This document shows, piece after piece, positions 54,201 to 64,000 of a stretch of DNA of 64,000 bases. Every line of letters begins with the position of its first letter. Within the stretch, counting starts at the first letter, position 1. Position numbers and translations under genes: made by a program. Origin of the DNA: an uncultured Prevotellaceae bacterium (lineage in GTDB: Bacteria; Bacteroidota; Bacteroidia; Bacteroidales; Bacteroidaceae); the NCBI GenBank assembly GCA_947167515.1, contig CAMVIM010000022.1, positions 1 through 64,000 of the forward strand. The letters run 5' to 3'. The notes beneath the pieces are model-generated. The model had not been told where the DNA came from, searched no databases, and saw nothing but the letters and a program-made list of their open reading frames with translations.

Positions 54201-55472
54201 TTATTGCGCTATTCTATTATTATACCGAAGTCTTATCTGCTCCTCAGCCTCGTTTTTATTTGCTAATCCAAATAATTGTACGAAACGCTCAACCATTTTA
54301 TTTCTGTCTTTTGGTGCCAGAATATCAGAAGAATACATTTCTATCAACAAATATTTGGTAATACTACCATTTCTAACCAACATCTTCTTTGAAGAAGTAT
54401 CCCAAAGTATCTTAGCCCAATAATCTGATGAGACATTCCTATCAAGGAATGATGCATAATTATTTATTATGGTTTTGTAGTCATAATTCTTTTGAGTTGT
54501 CATAATTTGACTAACAGCAGAGACAAATGGCAGAAGTCCAACTGGACGGAAAAACAGATTTCCTCCTTCTCCAACTGGTCTATACTTAAGTGCAGACTCA
54601 TTACTTTTGTCATTGATGAATTCTTTTAGTTCAGAAAAACTATCTCTCATTTCATCCCAAAATGATTTAGTGAAGTCATAGAACGCTTTTATCTCTGAAT
54701 CATCAGGCCGTGCCCTTTTATAATCTTTTAGTTTTTCGTTTGATAACAACTTGTCTGTCTCCCTTAAGTGATATGCCTTGAACAATTCATCGTGGCAGTC
54801 ATAGAGAGTCATCAAGGTCGTAAATGAACTTTTGTCCGTTGTTGGGATGGACTTAGAATTACTAATCTTTATCCGATTGTCAATGAACAACTTATGACTT
54901 TCCAACAACCATCGTGTTACAATAGCAACTATATCATCTTCATCAAGAGCTATAATATCTCCCTTCCCTACAGGTTTGGCGTATCTGTTAAGTATAGAGA
55001 AGATCCTTCGTGACTTGGCCATTCCCGTTGAGGAATTCTCATGTCCGATTAGCATGATCGGAACTGTGTCATTTTCATACTTCTTGCTTTCTTTCAACGC
55101 TGCCTTAATACCCTCTAGTCTATGTTGTCCATCCAACGGAAATATTTGTTCATTGCCATTCAACTCTAACAACCCAACATTCCCATACATGACATCACCC
55201 ACCTCATATCTTACCTCTCGCCATTGAGGGTCACCATCATACACAGCAAGAACCATTGCATTGAAAAAATGGTCATGATGCTTCAATATATAATCTTTTA
55301 TTTTGAGGTAGTTGTCCGTTAAAGAACGCTGTAAGGCTTCTTTCAAGAGTCCAGACTTATATAGTTCTTCCGAACTGCGTCTATTCACTAAAACCGCCAA
55401 ATCCTTAAATTTCAAATTCGTAATATAGTAAACGGTTTCACCGATATAACCTCTTATTGCTGGAAGTATCAT
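54201..55472 (-). CDS. DGQHR-domain protein (DndB-like)
   Basis: NEQIFPLDGQHRLEGIKAALKESKKYENDTVPIMLIGHENSSTGMAKSRRIFSILNRYAKPV. Confidence 0.8.
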   Translation of the reverse strand: MILPAIRGYIGETVYYITNLKFKDLAVLVNRRSSEELYKSGLLKEALQRSLTDNYLKIKDYILKHHDHFFNAMVLAVYDGDPQWREVRYEVGDVMYGNVGLLELNGNEQIFPLDGQHRLEGIKAALKESKKYENDTVPIMLIGHENSSTGMAKSRRIFSILNRYAKPVGKGDIIALDEDDIVAIVTRWLLESHKLFIDNRIKISNSKSIPTTDKSSFTTLMTLYDCHDELFKAYHLRETDKLLSNEKLKDYKRARPDDSEIKAFYDFTKSFWDEMRDSFSELKEFINDKSNESALKYRPVGEGGNLFFRPVGLLPFVSAVSQIMTTQKNYDYKTIINNYASFLDRNVSSDYWAKILWDTSSKKMLVRNGSITKYLLIEMYSSDILAPKDRNKMVERFVQLFGLANKNEAEEQIRLRYNNRIAQ

Positions 55473-55473
55473 T

Positions 55474-55995
55474 TTAGAAAGCTTTTACTTTGGGTTGTTC
55501 TTCTATTTTGTTTGGTATGTCCTCATTATACGGAGGGACAATAGAGCGGATTAATGCAATTTCGTTTTTCTCAATAGCAATATTATCCGTATCTGGAAAA
55601 TATCGATAATACAAATCGTTCTTCCAATTGTCAAACATTTCTTGAATCATGTATCTCTCATCTTTGAGATAGTGCATAGCCCTTTTACAAATATTCTCAC
55701 TTGGCGTATATAATGCTCGACCAATATACAATATGTAATATTCTGCAAATGGCAGATTGGGGCCCTTAAGATAAAACATATATAATCCACCTTTGTCTTT
55801 GGGCATATTTCTAATCTCATCAGAGATTTTGCCATCATTAAGATACTTGATCTCAGAAGACCAATTCGTGACATCTCTTATAGGATTGTCATTACCCACA
55901 AAGTTATCCATCCACCTTATGGGATTAGGGCGGAAAAGGATTTCTAATGATTTATCCTTGTTAAATGCGTTATAAGCTCTATATCTCATAATCAA
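55474..55995 (-). CDS. GIY-YIG-type nuclease-like protein
   Basis: KGGLYMFYLKGPNLPFAEYYILYIGRALYTPSENICKRAMHYL...IEKNEIALIRSIVPPYNED. Confidence 0.65.
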   Translation of the reverse strand: MIMRYRAYNAFNKDKSLEILFRPNPIRWMDNFVGNDNPIRDVTNWSSEIKYLNDGKISDEIRNMPKDKGGLYMFYLKGPNLPFAEYYILYIGRALYTPSENICKRAMHYLKDERYMIQEMFDNWKNDLYYRYFPDTDNIAIEKNEIALIRSIVPPYNEDIPNKIEEQPKVKAF

Positions 55996-56624
55996 TCCAA
56001 CGATTCAGGTACATCATCAAAATCTTCTGTATCTTCCTCTTTGTCTAGGAACCCGAGGAATACTCTCAAAAAAGCCGTCTCTTTGAAGAAGAAATTTGGA
56101 TTATCTTCCAACTTCTCTTGAATATAGTCAAAGCCATAGTTGGCATATTCCTCCATTTTTGTAATGAGGTCATCCACAACCTTTCGCTGGGTGATTTCGC
56201 CTTTATCTAGCGCTATGAAGTCTATATCCGTTCGGGCTATTAATGCAGCGAACATATATTCTCGCAAGCGTGGATATTGTGTTCGGCCAAGGCGTGATTC
56301 TCCTGTTCCCCAATTGGAAATGGCCCAACCGAAATGTTTCCTTTTTGCCTTATCTTCTATCAATGGCTTGGTTTTGTTACTGTACAGACCTATAAAAAAA
56401 GCCAAGATGAACACCTCATAGCCTGCACCATATATCTTACCTCTTACTTCCTGATACTGGTTCACTCCCCTTCCGTAGTCTGAGAACACGCTTATCACGG
56501 AGTCTTGGTAACGCTCTTCCCATTCGGGATTACGCTTGCCCCAAAGTTCATATAATGATTCCATATTACTTGATTTTTTCAATTGTTGTACGAACGGTTG
56601 CCATATTCTTTGAGTCAAAGCCAT
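55992..56624 (-). CDS. hypothetical protein of Dnd-like island
   Basis: 210 aa, overlaps both neighbours in the operon; RLGRTQYPRLREYMFAALIARTDIDFIALDKGEI. Confidence 0.6.
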   Translation of the reverse strand: MALTQRIWQPFVQQLKKSSNMESLYELWGKRNPEWEERYQDSVISVFSDYGRGVNQYQEVRGKIYGAGYEVFILAFFIGLYSNKTKPLIEDKAKRKHFGWAISNWGTGESRLGRTQYPRLREYMFAALIARTDIDFIALDKGEITQRKVVDDLITKMEEYANYGFDYIQEKLEDNPNFFFKETAFLRVFLGFLDKEEDTEDFDDVPESLD

Positions 56625-58734
56625 CGGCTTTCTTTATACGATAGACACAACATGTCAGTTTCTCTATTTCCGGAAAGCGAACCCTTCCTTTGGTGATGAA
56701 ATCCTTAGTCACAATGATACATTGTTTCTTCAGATTGTCAATCACATTATAGAAATTTTCTTCCTTCGAGTCACCAAAAGATGATGTAGCAGCATCAAAC
56801 ACGAGAGGATAATCTTCGTCACGCTTCTCTTGGGTAAAATCTGAAATAGCAAACAGTACAGATATATACATTACCGTCAACTGAGAACCAGAAGGTTTCT
56901 TGATTTCAGTACCGTTTGAGCTATATAGACGTATTTCAGTAGAATCATCTGCCGTTTGCCTTAATCGGATTTCACCGTGGAAATCGCTTGCACTAAGCTG
57001 CTCCAAATATCCATTTGCCTTATCCTGCATTTCAGCAAGGAAACGTCGAAGGTTCTCCTTTTTAGCAAACGCAAAGGCTTTGGCAATCTCTTCAAGAACA
57101 CGGTGAACATCACGATAAACCTTTACCTGAGAACTGGCGGGATTCAATGCGTCCATTTGCTTCTGCAATCCATCCATTCTTGTCTGAAGCTGTGCCAACT
57201 CGCCATTCAGTTCTGTAAGCCTCACTTCTGCCCTACCTTTCTGTTCAAACAGCCCTTTGATATCGTTGAAATCCTTTTCCAAAATAGCCTCTGAGACATT
57301 TCCAGCTTGAATTAACAGGCGCGATTTCTCATCTATTATGTCCTGTATCTGTTGCTCCACTTCTTTCAAGTCCTCTGTCAGACGCTCCACCAGCCCCATG
57401 CGGTCACTAATTTCACGGACAAGCCCGGAAACCTGTGACTCATTGCTACCGCTAAGCGAAATGCTCAGATTATGCAGCGATTCAATGTTGCCAAACTTGA
57501 AAAGTTCCTTCTCTTCAATGGCTTCCTTCTGACTCTTCTTAGCGGCCTCCAACGCTATATGCCTCTTATACTCCTCCAGTTTCTGCCACATAAAGTTGTA
57601 TGCTTCCGACCCTTCTTCAGCCGGACGACCACACACCTTGCAGATATGATCGTTCAGCATTTCCTCCATTGTTTCCTGATTGGGCAGATACCAAGGAAGT
57701 TCAGGCGCACCATTCACCAATGCACCTTGCATTTCCTTAACTGCTTCCAATTTTCCTATTTCAATAGCCTTTTGACGCTCATAATCTTTTTCTTGCTTTC
57801 TCTTTTCCCTACTGAGTGCAGAGCATTTTTGCTTGAACTCCTGTAAAACATCTGGGAAAGCGCAAAGAACCCACATTCTATCAAGAAGAGCGTGGTTATA
57901 ATCGATATAACTTATCTGGGCTTTTAATTTCCTTCGCTTTTCCTCCTTGTTCTTTAGCCGGCTTTGTATGTCTTTATATCTTTCAGATGTTTCCTGGTTC
58001 TCTTCAAGTTCTCCCAACCTCTTAGAAAAGACCTCCAACGATGTTGTTTTGTCTTTAATATCTCTCTTTTTAGTTGAGATTTCCTCAGCAAGACGATTTA
58101 TCTGCAATTCTAATGACTTAGCCTCACCTGCAACCTTCCTGTCAGACTTCATTTCTTTCAGGTATGCAGCATTCGCTTTCTCCTCAAAAGATGAGGTATA
58201 TTCTACAAGATCATCGAACTTTCTTATATCTGAGAATTTGTCAACCAAATCTTTCAGAGCTGTAGCGTTGTCGAAAACATTAAGTTCCGATTCACCCTTA
58301 AACATACTAAACCGTTGAATAAAGGCATCGTAGCATCTGTCTATAAGATTCTTGCCACTCACTTGAATACGTTCAGAGCCAAAAGTTTCATAACCTCTAT
58401 AAACAAGTTGTCCGACTCTAAAGAAGTCTTCGCTAACACGTTCAACGGAAAAAGACTTTTCTACAGACTTTTCACCATCATGTTCAAAAAGCATGGCAAC
58501 GGAAACTTCTTCTTTCTCGCCTATTTCCATCTTTGACCTTCGCATTTCTGACATGTGGTCAATATTGCCCTTATCAATAGTTGTATTGAACAACCATTGT
58601 AGAGCATCAAAGAAAGTTGTCTTACCGTCGCCATTATCTCCGAGAATAAGGGTCAGACCGTCTGAGAACTCAAATATATTATTATCTCCATAGTAACTAC
58701 GGAAATTTTTGATTCGGATTTCCTTGATTATCAT
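56566..58734 (-). CDS. DndD-like / SMC-Rad50-type AAA ATPase
   Basis: IKEIRIKNFRSYYGDNNIFEFSDGLTLILGDNGDGKTTFFDALQWLFN; hinge CxxC (HICKVCGRP); LVFDAATSSFGDSKEENFYNVI. Confidence 0.85.
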   Translation of the reverse strand: MIIKEIRIKNFRSYYGDNNIFEFSDGLTLILGDNGDGKTTFFDALQWLFNTTIDKGNIDHMSEMRRSKMEIGEKEEVSVAMLFEHDGEKSVEKSFSVERVSEDFFRVGQLVYRGYETFGSERIQVSGKNLIDRCYDAFIQRFSMFKGESELNVFDNATALKDLVDKFSDIRKFDDLVEYTSSFEEKANAAYLKEMKSDRKVAGEAKSLELQINRLAEEISTKKRDIKDKTTSLEVFSKRLGELEENQETSERYKDIQSRLKNKEEKRRKLKAQISYIDYNHALLDRMWVLCAFPDVLQEFKQKCSALSREKRKQEKDYERQKAIEIGKLEAVKEMQGALVNGAPELPWYLPNQETMEEMLNDHICKVCGRPAEEGSEAYNFMWQKLEEYKRHIALEAAKKSQKEAIEEKELFKFGNIESLHNLSISLSGSNESQVSGLVREISDRMGLVERLTEDLKEVEQQIQDIIDEKSRLLIQAGNVSEAILEKDFNDIKGLFEQKGRAEVRLTELNGELAQLQTRMDGLQKQMDALNPASSQVKVYRDVHRVLEEIAKAFAFAKKENLRRFLAEMQDKANGYLEQLSASDFHGEIRLRQTADDSTEIRLYSSNGTEIKKPSGSQLTVMYISVLFAISDFTQEKRDEDYPLVFDAATSSFGDSKEENFYNVIDNLKKQCIIVTKDFITKGRVRFPEIEKLTCCVYRIKKADGFDSKNMATVRTTIEKIK

Positions 58735-58958
58735 ACGTTGTCAATTAAATATTTGTCTATTTCCTTCCAAAGTTCTTTTTCAGAAGCCCCTTCTCCTGTA
58801 CGTTTAATAATCTGTGCGACAGCATTGATTACGTAATTGTCAGAATCAAGTGCCTGCTCTATCGTACTGATGTCAGAAGGAGAATAATCTCCGAACTTCA
58901 TCAGATTCTCATCAAGCAAGACAGCTTGCAGCATTTTGTTGTCATTATTTCTTGCCAT
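58731..58958 (-). CDS. small DNA-modification-system-associated protein
   Basis: 75 aa between ATPase and helicase with overlapping or near-overlapping junctions; EGASEKELWKEIDKYLIDNV. Confidence 0.6.
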   Translation of the reverse strand: MARNNDNKMLQAVLLDENLMKFGDYSPSDISTIEQALDSDNYVINAVAQIIKRTGEGASEKELWKEIDKYLIDNV

Positions 58959-58960
58959 AA

Positions 58961-61234
58961 TCAGAATAAAGATATGTTATAATATGATAATATTTCGTTT
59001 AACTCATTATATGCAAAGTCCGCATTTTCTGATAATACAGCAAAGTCACGAACTCTTTTCAATTCACTTTTTATTAGACTACGTTCCATATTGTAGTTCT
59101 CCTGCGCCGAATTCACCTCAGGAGCCACAACCAAATCGTGTATTATGGCTATATGCTTGTCTGGATGCTTTCGTAATATACGACCTCTCCGCTGAATAAA
59201 TTGCCTTGGATTTCCTGTGCTAGCACAGAAAATCGCCATCTCGCTACGAGGAACATCAACGCCTTCATCAAGGCATTTCATAGAGGTCAAAACCTCAATA
59301 TCACCGCAAGCAAACTTTTCAAGAATCTCGTTTCGTTCCTTAATTCCTGATACGAATTTCTTCACGGTCGTGGTTTTGCTGACATCCTGTACAATCCTTG
59401 TGTACGTGTCAATCAGGTTATCAGAAAAGTCATCATCATTTACACTTTCTATGCTGTCAAAGACATCTGCTGTTTCATCATCAGGTCTTGTACCTTCTGG
59501 AACATAGACCAAAGTATATTTCAAATTTCCTTTCTCGGTGTATCTTTCCCGAACGATTTGTTGGAATATTACTTCTTTCTCTTGAGCCTTGTGAACAATG
59601 CGTTTCCGTTTCAGCAATAATCGCATCAAAATATCATCTCCTTTGGGGAATGATTCCTTTTCCAGATTAAAGAATTTAGCCAATTGTAATGAGATACGCA
59701 TATATTCAGCCATTTCTGCATCATTTAGATGTACTAGGTGTGGATAATACTTGTATCGGCAAAGGTATCCTTTATCAATAGCTTCTTTCATGTTAAACTC
59801 AAAGGTGTATCCGTGCTCACAGCCAAAGAATTCCATAATAGCTTTATTACCACTATCATCAAACTGACGTTCCGGCGTTGCAGAAAGTCCTATGCGACGA
59901 GCGAACTTAACCCCGCCCAACCTGTCTAATATTCTTCCTGCTCCCATGTTGTGTGCTTCATCAGCAATAAGTAGCATCTGTCGGGTAGTGTTCCTGCTAA
60001 AATCAACTAACTCACGGAAGATGTTTTCTCGTGCAAAGGAAGCATATGTCGCTATGATAATAAACGATGACTCTTCTCCGTCTATTTTGATACTCTCCTT
60101 TGTTTTTATACTATCAAGTTCCGTTTTCCATTTGGGATTTTTAGAACTTACCTTAGTAATATTATTAAAATGAAACCTTTTACATTCATCTTCCCATTGG
60201 TCAACCAGTGTTATCGTAGGGACGAGAATCATTGCTTTGTAAAAATGGAATTTCTTCCAGATGTTGAGCAGACAATTCAGCGAGGTAAGGGTCTTACCTG
60301 TTCCTGTAGCCATTGCGAAAAGCCCCTTTTGTTTTACTTTCCAGTTTTCATATGCTTGTTTCTGATAGTTTCGTGGCTCATCGAAGGGAAATCGTGGCTC
60401 CTTTTCATTTGAAACATCAATGCTTTGTCCCTCCAACTTTTTGATGATGCTTTCCACCTTCCTTTTTGCTTTATTTAAAACAGCTTGAATGTTTGGGGGA
60501 AGATTACCATTGAGACGTTTTGAAATAAGATTCTGTTCATCACGAATCAACTCTCCAATCTCTTTATGTTTAAAATTGGCATAGATTCCGGCTTTTACGT
60601 CATCGGCTTTCAGGTAAACGACAGAATCATCTCTACCAAAGAACGTACTTTCAAAATCCTCAGCTATATCATCTATCTTATATACATCACCCTGTCCATC
60701 CCAATCGCAGAAAGCCGTAAAGCTCTCTAAGTTATCAATTAGGGCAGTACGGGAAAAATTACAAGATCCTTCAAAGGCTACCCTGTTCAAACCATCAGAG
60801 AACAATCCGCATTTTGAATGGGCAATACCTTCCCCATCTTTGGGTACTACAATCTTTATCTCCAGCCTTTCATTTTTAATAAGCCAAGCCAAACATTCGA
60901 AGAAATGTTTATCTCTCTCGGACAGGGTACGTTTGACTTCCTCCAAGTTATTAAGGTCAAAAAATGGAATTAAAGCATCTGTCTCGCCTGCTATCATAGC
61001 TTGCTTGTCTTCGATGGAAAGAATATCATTGATAACCATCCGCATGCGTCCACCATTATAAAGAAACGTTGCAAATCCATCTGATAGAACATTAATAGCA
61101 GACGATGAGAAAAAGCCTAATTTAATGTCAAATTGTGTAGCATTACACAATGCCTCAGAGAAGAAACCAATCGGTTCCCATTCTGAGCGCGATTTGAATC
61201 GGCGATGTGGTGGATATGAGACTTCTTTGAGCAT
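58961..61234 (-). CDS. PLD-like domain + SF2 DEAD/DEAH helicase
   Basis: PLD-like IAHSKCGLFSDGLNRVAFEGSCNFSRTAL; helicase MATGTGKTLTSLNC, IADEAHNMGAGR, GLSATPERQFD, QFIQRRGRILRKHP. Confidence 0.9.
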   Translation of the reverse strand: MLKEVSYPPHRRFKSRSEWEPIGFFSEALCNATQFDIKLGFFSSSAINVLSDGFATFLYNGGRMRMVINDILSIEDKQAMIAGETDALIPFFDLNNLEEVKRTLSERDKHFFECLAWLIKNERLEIKIVVPKDGEGIAHSKCGLFSDGLNRVAFEGSCNFSRTALIDNLESFTAFCDWDGQGDVYKIDDIAEDFESTFFGRDDSVVYLKADDVKAGIYANFKHKEIGELIRDEQNLISKRLNGNLPPNIQAVLNKAKRKVESIIKKLEGQSIDVSNEKEPRFPFDEPRNYQKQAYENWKVKQKGLFAMATGTGKTLTSLNCLLNIWKKFHFYKAMILVPTITLVDQWEDECKRFHFNNITKVSSKNPKWKTELDSIKTKESIKIDGEESSFIIIATYASFARENIFRELVDFSRNTTRQMLLIADEAHNMGAGRILDRLGGVKFARRIGLSATPERQFDDSGNKAIMEFFGCEHGYTFEFNMKEAIDKGYLCRYKYYPHLVHLNDAEMAEYMRISLQLAKFFNLEKESFPKGDDILMRLLLKRKRIVHKAQEKEVIFQQIVRERYTEKGNLKYTLVYVPEGTRPDDETADVFDSIESVNDDDFSDNLIDTYTRIVQDVSKTTTVKKFVSGIKERNEILEKFACGDIEVLTSMKCLDEGVDVPRSEMAIFCASTGNPRQFIQRRGRILRKHPDKHIAIIHDLVVAPEVNSAQENYNMERSLIKSELKRVRDFAVLSENADFAYNELNEILSYYNISLF

Positions 61235-61236
61235 GA

Positions 61237-62247
61237 TTATATTTTATCTAAAATATGTGACAATTCCTCTTTTACTTCACCGATACTTTTTATTCTCCTT
61301 TCCGTTGAGTGGTATATCATTCTTTTTATTAGACTAAATATTATGTCATTCTCATCAAAGAAATCCGCTCTTTTAATACAGCCTATAGGAGCATTCCCTT
61401 GGAAAATATACCAAAACACCATTCCTAATTGAAAAATATCAGACTGCTCATTTATTTCTGTATTAATTCTTGTGTCAAACACTTTCTTTTCGTTTAAATA
61501 CTTATTCATAGCTTCTGGAGAAATCCATCCTTTTGGACCAATGATTCCTTTTGCATCTTCTATGTCATCATTTCGATAACGAATCAATCCTAAATCTCCA
61601 ATTTTCAGTTCTCTTTCAAATAATAAAATATTATCAGGTTTAATGTCCCTATGATAACAGTCAATTGTATGAAGTTCTCCTAACCCTGAAGCAATTTGAT
61701 AACATATTTCTACTTTCTCTTTCTTATCCAAATCATTATTTTCAAGGAATTGTTTTAAATCACAATCGGCACAATCCATCATATAAAAAGGGAAAAAGAA
61801 AACGGAGTCGTTCTTAACATTTTTGCATACAATATGCCCCCAATAATGAATTGGGATAATGTAATTTGAGCCCTGCTCTTTGCATTTCCGCAAACAGTCG
61901 ATTTCTCTATAAAAGGATTTGTTTGCTTTACTGACAGAAAAATTACGTGGAGTCCAATTATCAAAATCCTTTGATATTTTTAAAACCAACTGAGAGTCTT
62001 CATGAGAAGTACCATCATTCAAAAATAGTTTTAGCAACAAAGAATGAGCGCCTTTATTCCCTTTATCGCTTAATTGCTCTACTAAATAATTTACATTGTC
62101 AATTGTTAGTTTTTTGTCCCTTTTTATTGTGATACGCAAATTTTCACATTCGAATGGAGACACTATAGGCTTCATATCAATTTGTGACATGATACCTGGA
62201 ACATCAAAATTTGTTATTGTTATCGTTTTAAAATGATTATTCATCAT
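61237..62247 (-). CDS. Ser/Thr protein kinase
   Basis: CYHRDIKPDNILLFERELKIGDLGLIRY; GWISPEAMNKYL; SDIFQLGMVFWYIFQG. Confidence 0.9.
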   Translation of the reverse strand: MMNNHFKTITITNFDVPGIMSQIDMKPIVSPFECENLRITIKRDKKLTIDNVNYLVEQLSDKGNKGAHSLLLKLFLNDGTSHEDSQLVLKISKDFDNWTPRNFSVSKANKSFYREIDCLRKCKEQGSNYIIPIHYWGHIVCKNVKNDSVFFFPFYMMDCADCDLKQFLENNDLDKKEKVEICYQIASGLGELHTIDCYHRDIKPDNILLFERELKIGDLGLIRYRNDDIEDAKGIIGPKGWISPEAMNKYLNEKKVFDTRINTEINEQSDIFQLGMVFWYIFQGNAPIGCIKRADFFDENDIIFSLIKRMIYHSTERRIKSIGEVKEELSHILDKI

Positions 62248-63343
62248 AATACTTAAAACTAGAAAAATCAATAATATAATAATCTCCTACTTTCTTTAAT
62301 TCCTTGTCAAAACCATATTCTTGATACAAAAATGTATTAATCTCATTTATAATCTCATTCCCATCCTTATTCTTGTTACACAATAACGCTTCAAAAAAAT
62401 TCAAACGACTCTCTCGAGCCCTTTTTGAATTAGATTGACTGACACAATTTATTGCATAGTTTTTAAACGGTTCGCATTCTTCATTTGATGGAGTTATGAA
62501 ACCATTATCACTTATTGTAACCAGCTCATTATACATATTTAGTAACACTTCTTTGGATTCGCTTTTGTGACGATCTATAAAACAAAACAATGTATAGAAA
62601 TCGTTTCTTTGTTTATACCTTGTCTCATTTATTGGATGTTCTCTATTAAGATATTCTATAATATCCACAACCGAGGTACAATTGTCGTATAATTCGTTCT
62701 GTTCTTGTTCTGGAATCTGCATGTTAAATAGTTCTTCTACTGCATAACGTTTGTCTGTAATTCCAAATTTCAGATATGCGACAAGTTCCTCTATTAAACT
62801 TCTATTATTCATTCGAAGTTTTGTTTTATCTGTAAATATATCTAGATTAATGAGTGGTTGATAATCCATTATTTTATTTGCCAATGCTAAAAAATCAGAA
62901 TCGTGATATTGTGCTTGATTGACTTCTGCGGGATTTAAGTGCACACCTTTTTTGTTCACGAGAGAAAAGAATTCTTCAATAGATTCACCAACACTGAAAT
63001 TTTCTTTTGTTATTTCAATAATAACTAAGTGATAATCGAGAAATTTCTCAGTATCTGTTTCTCTATACCATTTTTTATTACTATCGCGGAACTCATTCCG
63101 ATAATATTTATAAATTGTATTTGCTCTTTGTTGTCCATCAACCATCTCAAAATTATCAGCCCCTTTATTCAAAATAAAAAAACTTGGCAACGGATATTTT
63201 TTATGAATAGAATCGATTAGGTCTCTTTGGTCTTTCGGTGTCCATATAAAATGTCTTTGATATGGAGGATTAAGATTCAGTTTCTTACTCTCAATTAAAT
63301 CAATCAATTCTTTGATTGTAATTTCTTTACTTTTATATTCCAT
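62237..63343 (-). CDS. DUF262 (GmrSD/SspE-N-like) protein
   Basis: LNLNPPYQRHFIWTPKDQRDLIDSIHKKYPLPSFFILNKGADNFEMVDGQQRANTIYKYY. Confidence 0.88.
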   Translation of the reverse strand: MEYKSKEITIKELIDLIESKKLNLNPPYQRHFIWTPKDQRDLIDSIHKKYPLPSFFILNKGADNFEMVDGQQRANTIYKYYRNEFRDSNKKWYRETDTEKFLDYHLVIIEITKENFSVGESIEEFFSLVNKKGVHLNPAEVNQAQYHDSDFLALANKIMDYQPLINLDIFTDKTKLRMNNRSLIEELVAYLKFGITDKRYAVEELFNMQIPEQEQNELYDNCTSVVDIIEYLNREHPINETRYKQRNDFYTLFCFIDRHKSESKEVLLNMYNELVTISDNGFITPSNEECEPFKNYAINCVSQSNSKRARESRLNFFEALLCNKNKDGNEIINEINTFLYQEYGFDKELKKVGDYYIIDFSSFKYYDE

Positions 63344-63349
63344 AAGTAT

Positions 63350-64000
63350 TTAAATAAAACAATTATTACACATTATATTGTCACCAAGAATATCCACTAG
63401 AGTAGTGCCTTTGTTGTTGGCTCGACTCTCGTTTTGTCGTTTGATAATATCGAGTTTTATCTGGCGGATTCGCTCAGGCTTTATCAAATCGACAAGGCTT
63501 TCATTCTGATTCCATGTATAGCCATCTTTCTCAAACTCCATCGCCTTAACATAGAGGTCGGGATGCTGCTCGTAGAGCCATATCCATTCTATCTTTTGCT
63601 GGAAGAAACAGAAGTAGCAGCCGGAGCGACTGCGGCAATAGGTGCCCGTCTGGCCATCCACTTCGAAAGGGATTTCTTCATAGTAGGCCGGTACTCCAAC
63701 ACCGCTTTCCCTCAGCAGACGGAAGATGTCGTCCTTCACAAGTACATCAGTATTGTCGAGCAAGGGGAACGAGTCGAGTTTGCCCACAGGATAGTCGGTG
63801 GTTTTCAGGAACTCGAACACGGCATGATTGAACAGTTTGATGCCGTAGTCCAGCAGGGCGTTCATCTTCTTCGAGTAATAGAACTGCTTGGTGATGGGAC
63901 GCTTCACGGTGTCCAGAATCTCGTCACGAAGGAATCCGTCAGGGCAAAGCCGCTCGTAGATGGCAACGATCTGGTCAAGATTCTCCTGATGCAGAAACTT
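63350..64000 (-). CDS. PAPS-reductase/DndC-like protein, 5' end beyond the window
   Basis: TYCRSRSGCYFCFFQQKIEWIWLYEQHPDLYVKAMEFEKDGYTWNQNESLVDL; the frame stays open to the window edge (KFLHQENLDQIVAIYERLCPDGFLRDEILDTVKRPITKQF). Confidence 0.75.
   Translation of the reverse strand, partial: KFLHQENLDQIVAIYERLCPDGFLRDEILDTVKRPITKQFYYSKKMNALLDYGIKLFNHAVFEFLKTTDYPVGKLDSFPLLDNTDVLVKDDIFRLLRESGVGVPAYYEEIPFEVDGQTGTYCRSRSGCYFCFFQQKIEWIWLYEQHPDLYVKAMEFEKDGYTWNQNESLVDLIKPERIRQIKLDIIKRQNESRANNKGTTLVDILGDNIMCNNCFI

Overview
This is a Bacteroidales-type (Prevotella-like) chromosomal segment, judged by the SusC/SusD pair, FISUMP and BspA-type proteins, and many -7 boxes of the form TAnnTTTG. Main blocks: (1) 0.6-7.3 kb, minus-strand accessory operon: XRE regulator, AlbA_2 protein, caspase/CHAT-like putative protease, large FISUMP+LRR_5 membrane protein, putAbiC-like membrane protein. 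(2) 7.7-12.3 kb, decayed mobile or phage-like fragments. (3) 12.4-22 kb, a dense sulfur operon around a Family-2 encapsulin shell protein with a cNMP-binding domain and an adjacent cysteine desulfurase with a long N-terminal extension, plus JAMM protease, TusA-like, DsrE-like, ThiF/MoeB-like and ThiS-like proteins, CysK, a MetY-like enzyme and a LuxR response regulator. (4) 22-37.6 kb, transport and lipoprotein genes plus a cysteine desulfidase. (5) 37.6-52.4 kb, mostly housekeeping genes, including a glycyl-radical hydroxyproline-dehydratase-like enzyme and its activase next to proB/proA. (6) Two tRNAs followed by a defence island (53-64 kb): AbiH, DGQHR, GIY-YIG, DndD-like ATPase, PLD-helicase, Ser/Thr kinase, DUF262 and a DndC-like PAPS reductase cut by the window edge. 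Strongest new observations: a shared operator (CTACC-N8-GGTA-N6-TACC) 45 bp upstream of the -7 box at four promoters in or next to the sulfur cluster, with a variant at a fifth; the caspase-like/LRR operon; the Dnd-like island with an embedded kinase and DUF262; and several families of short, phased or palindromic repeats (7-, 11-, 20-, 23-, 24- and ~73-bp units). All assignments come from reading the sequence; no database search was run.
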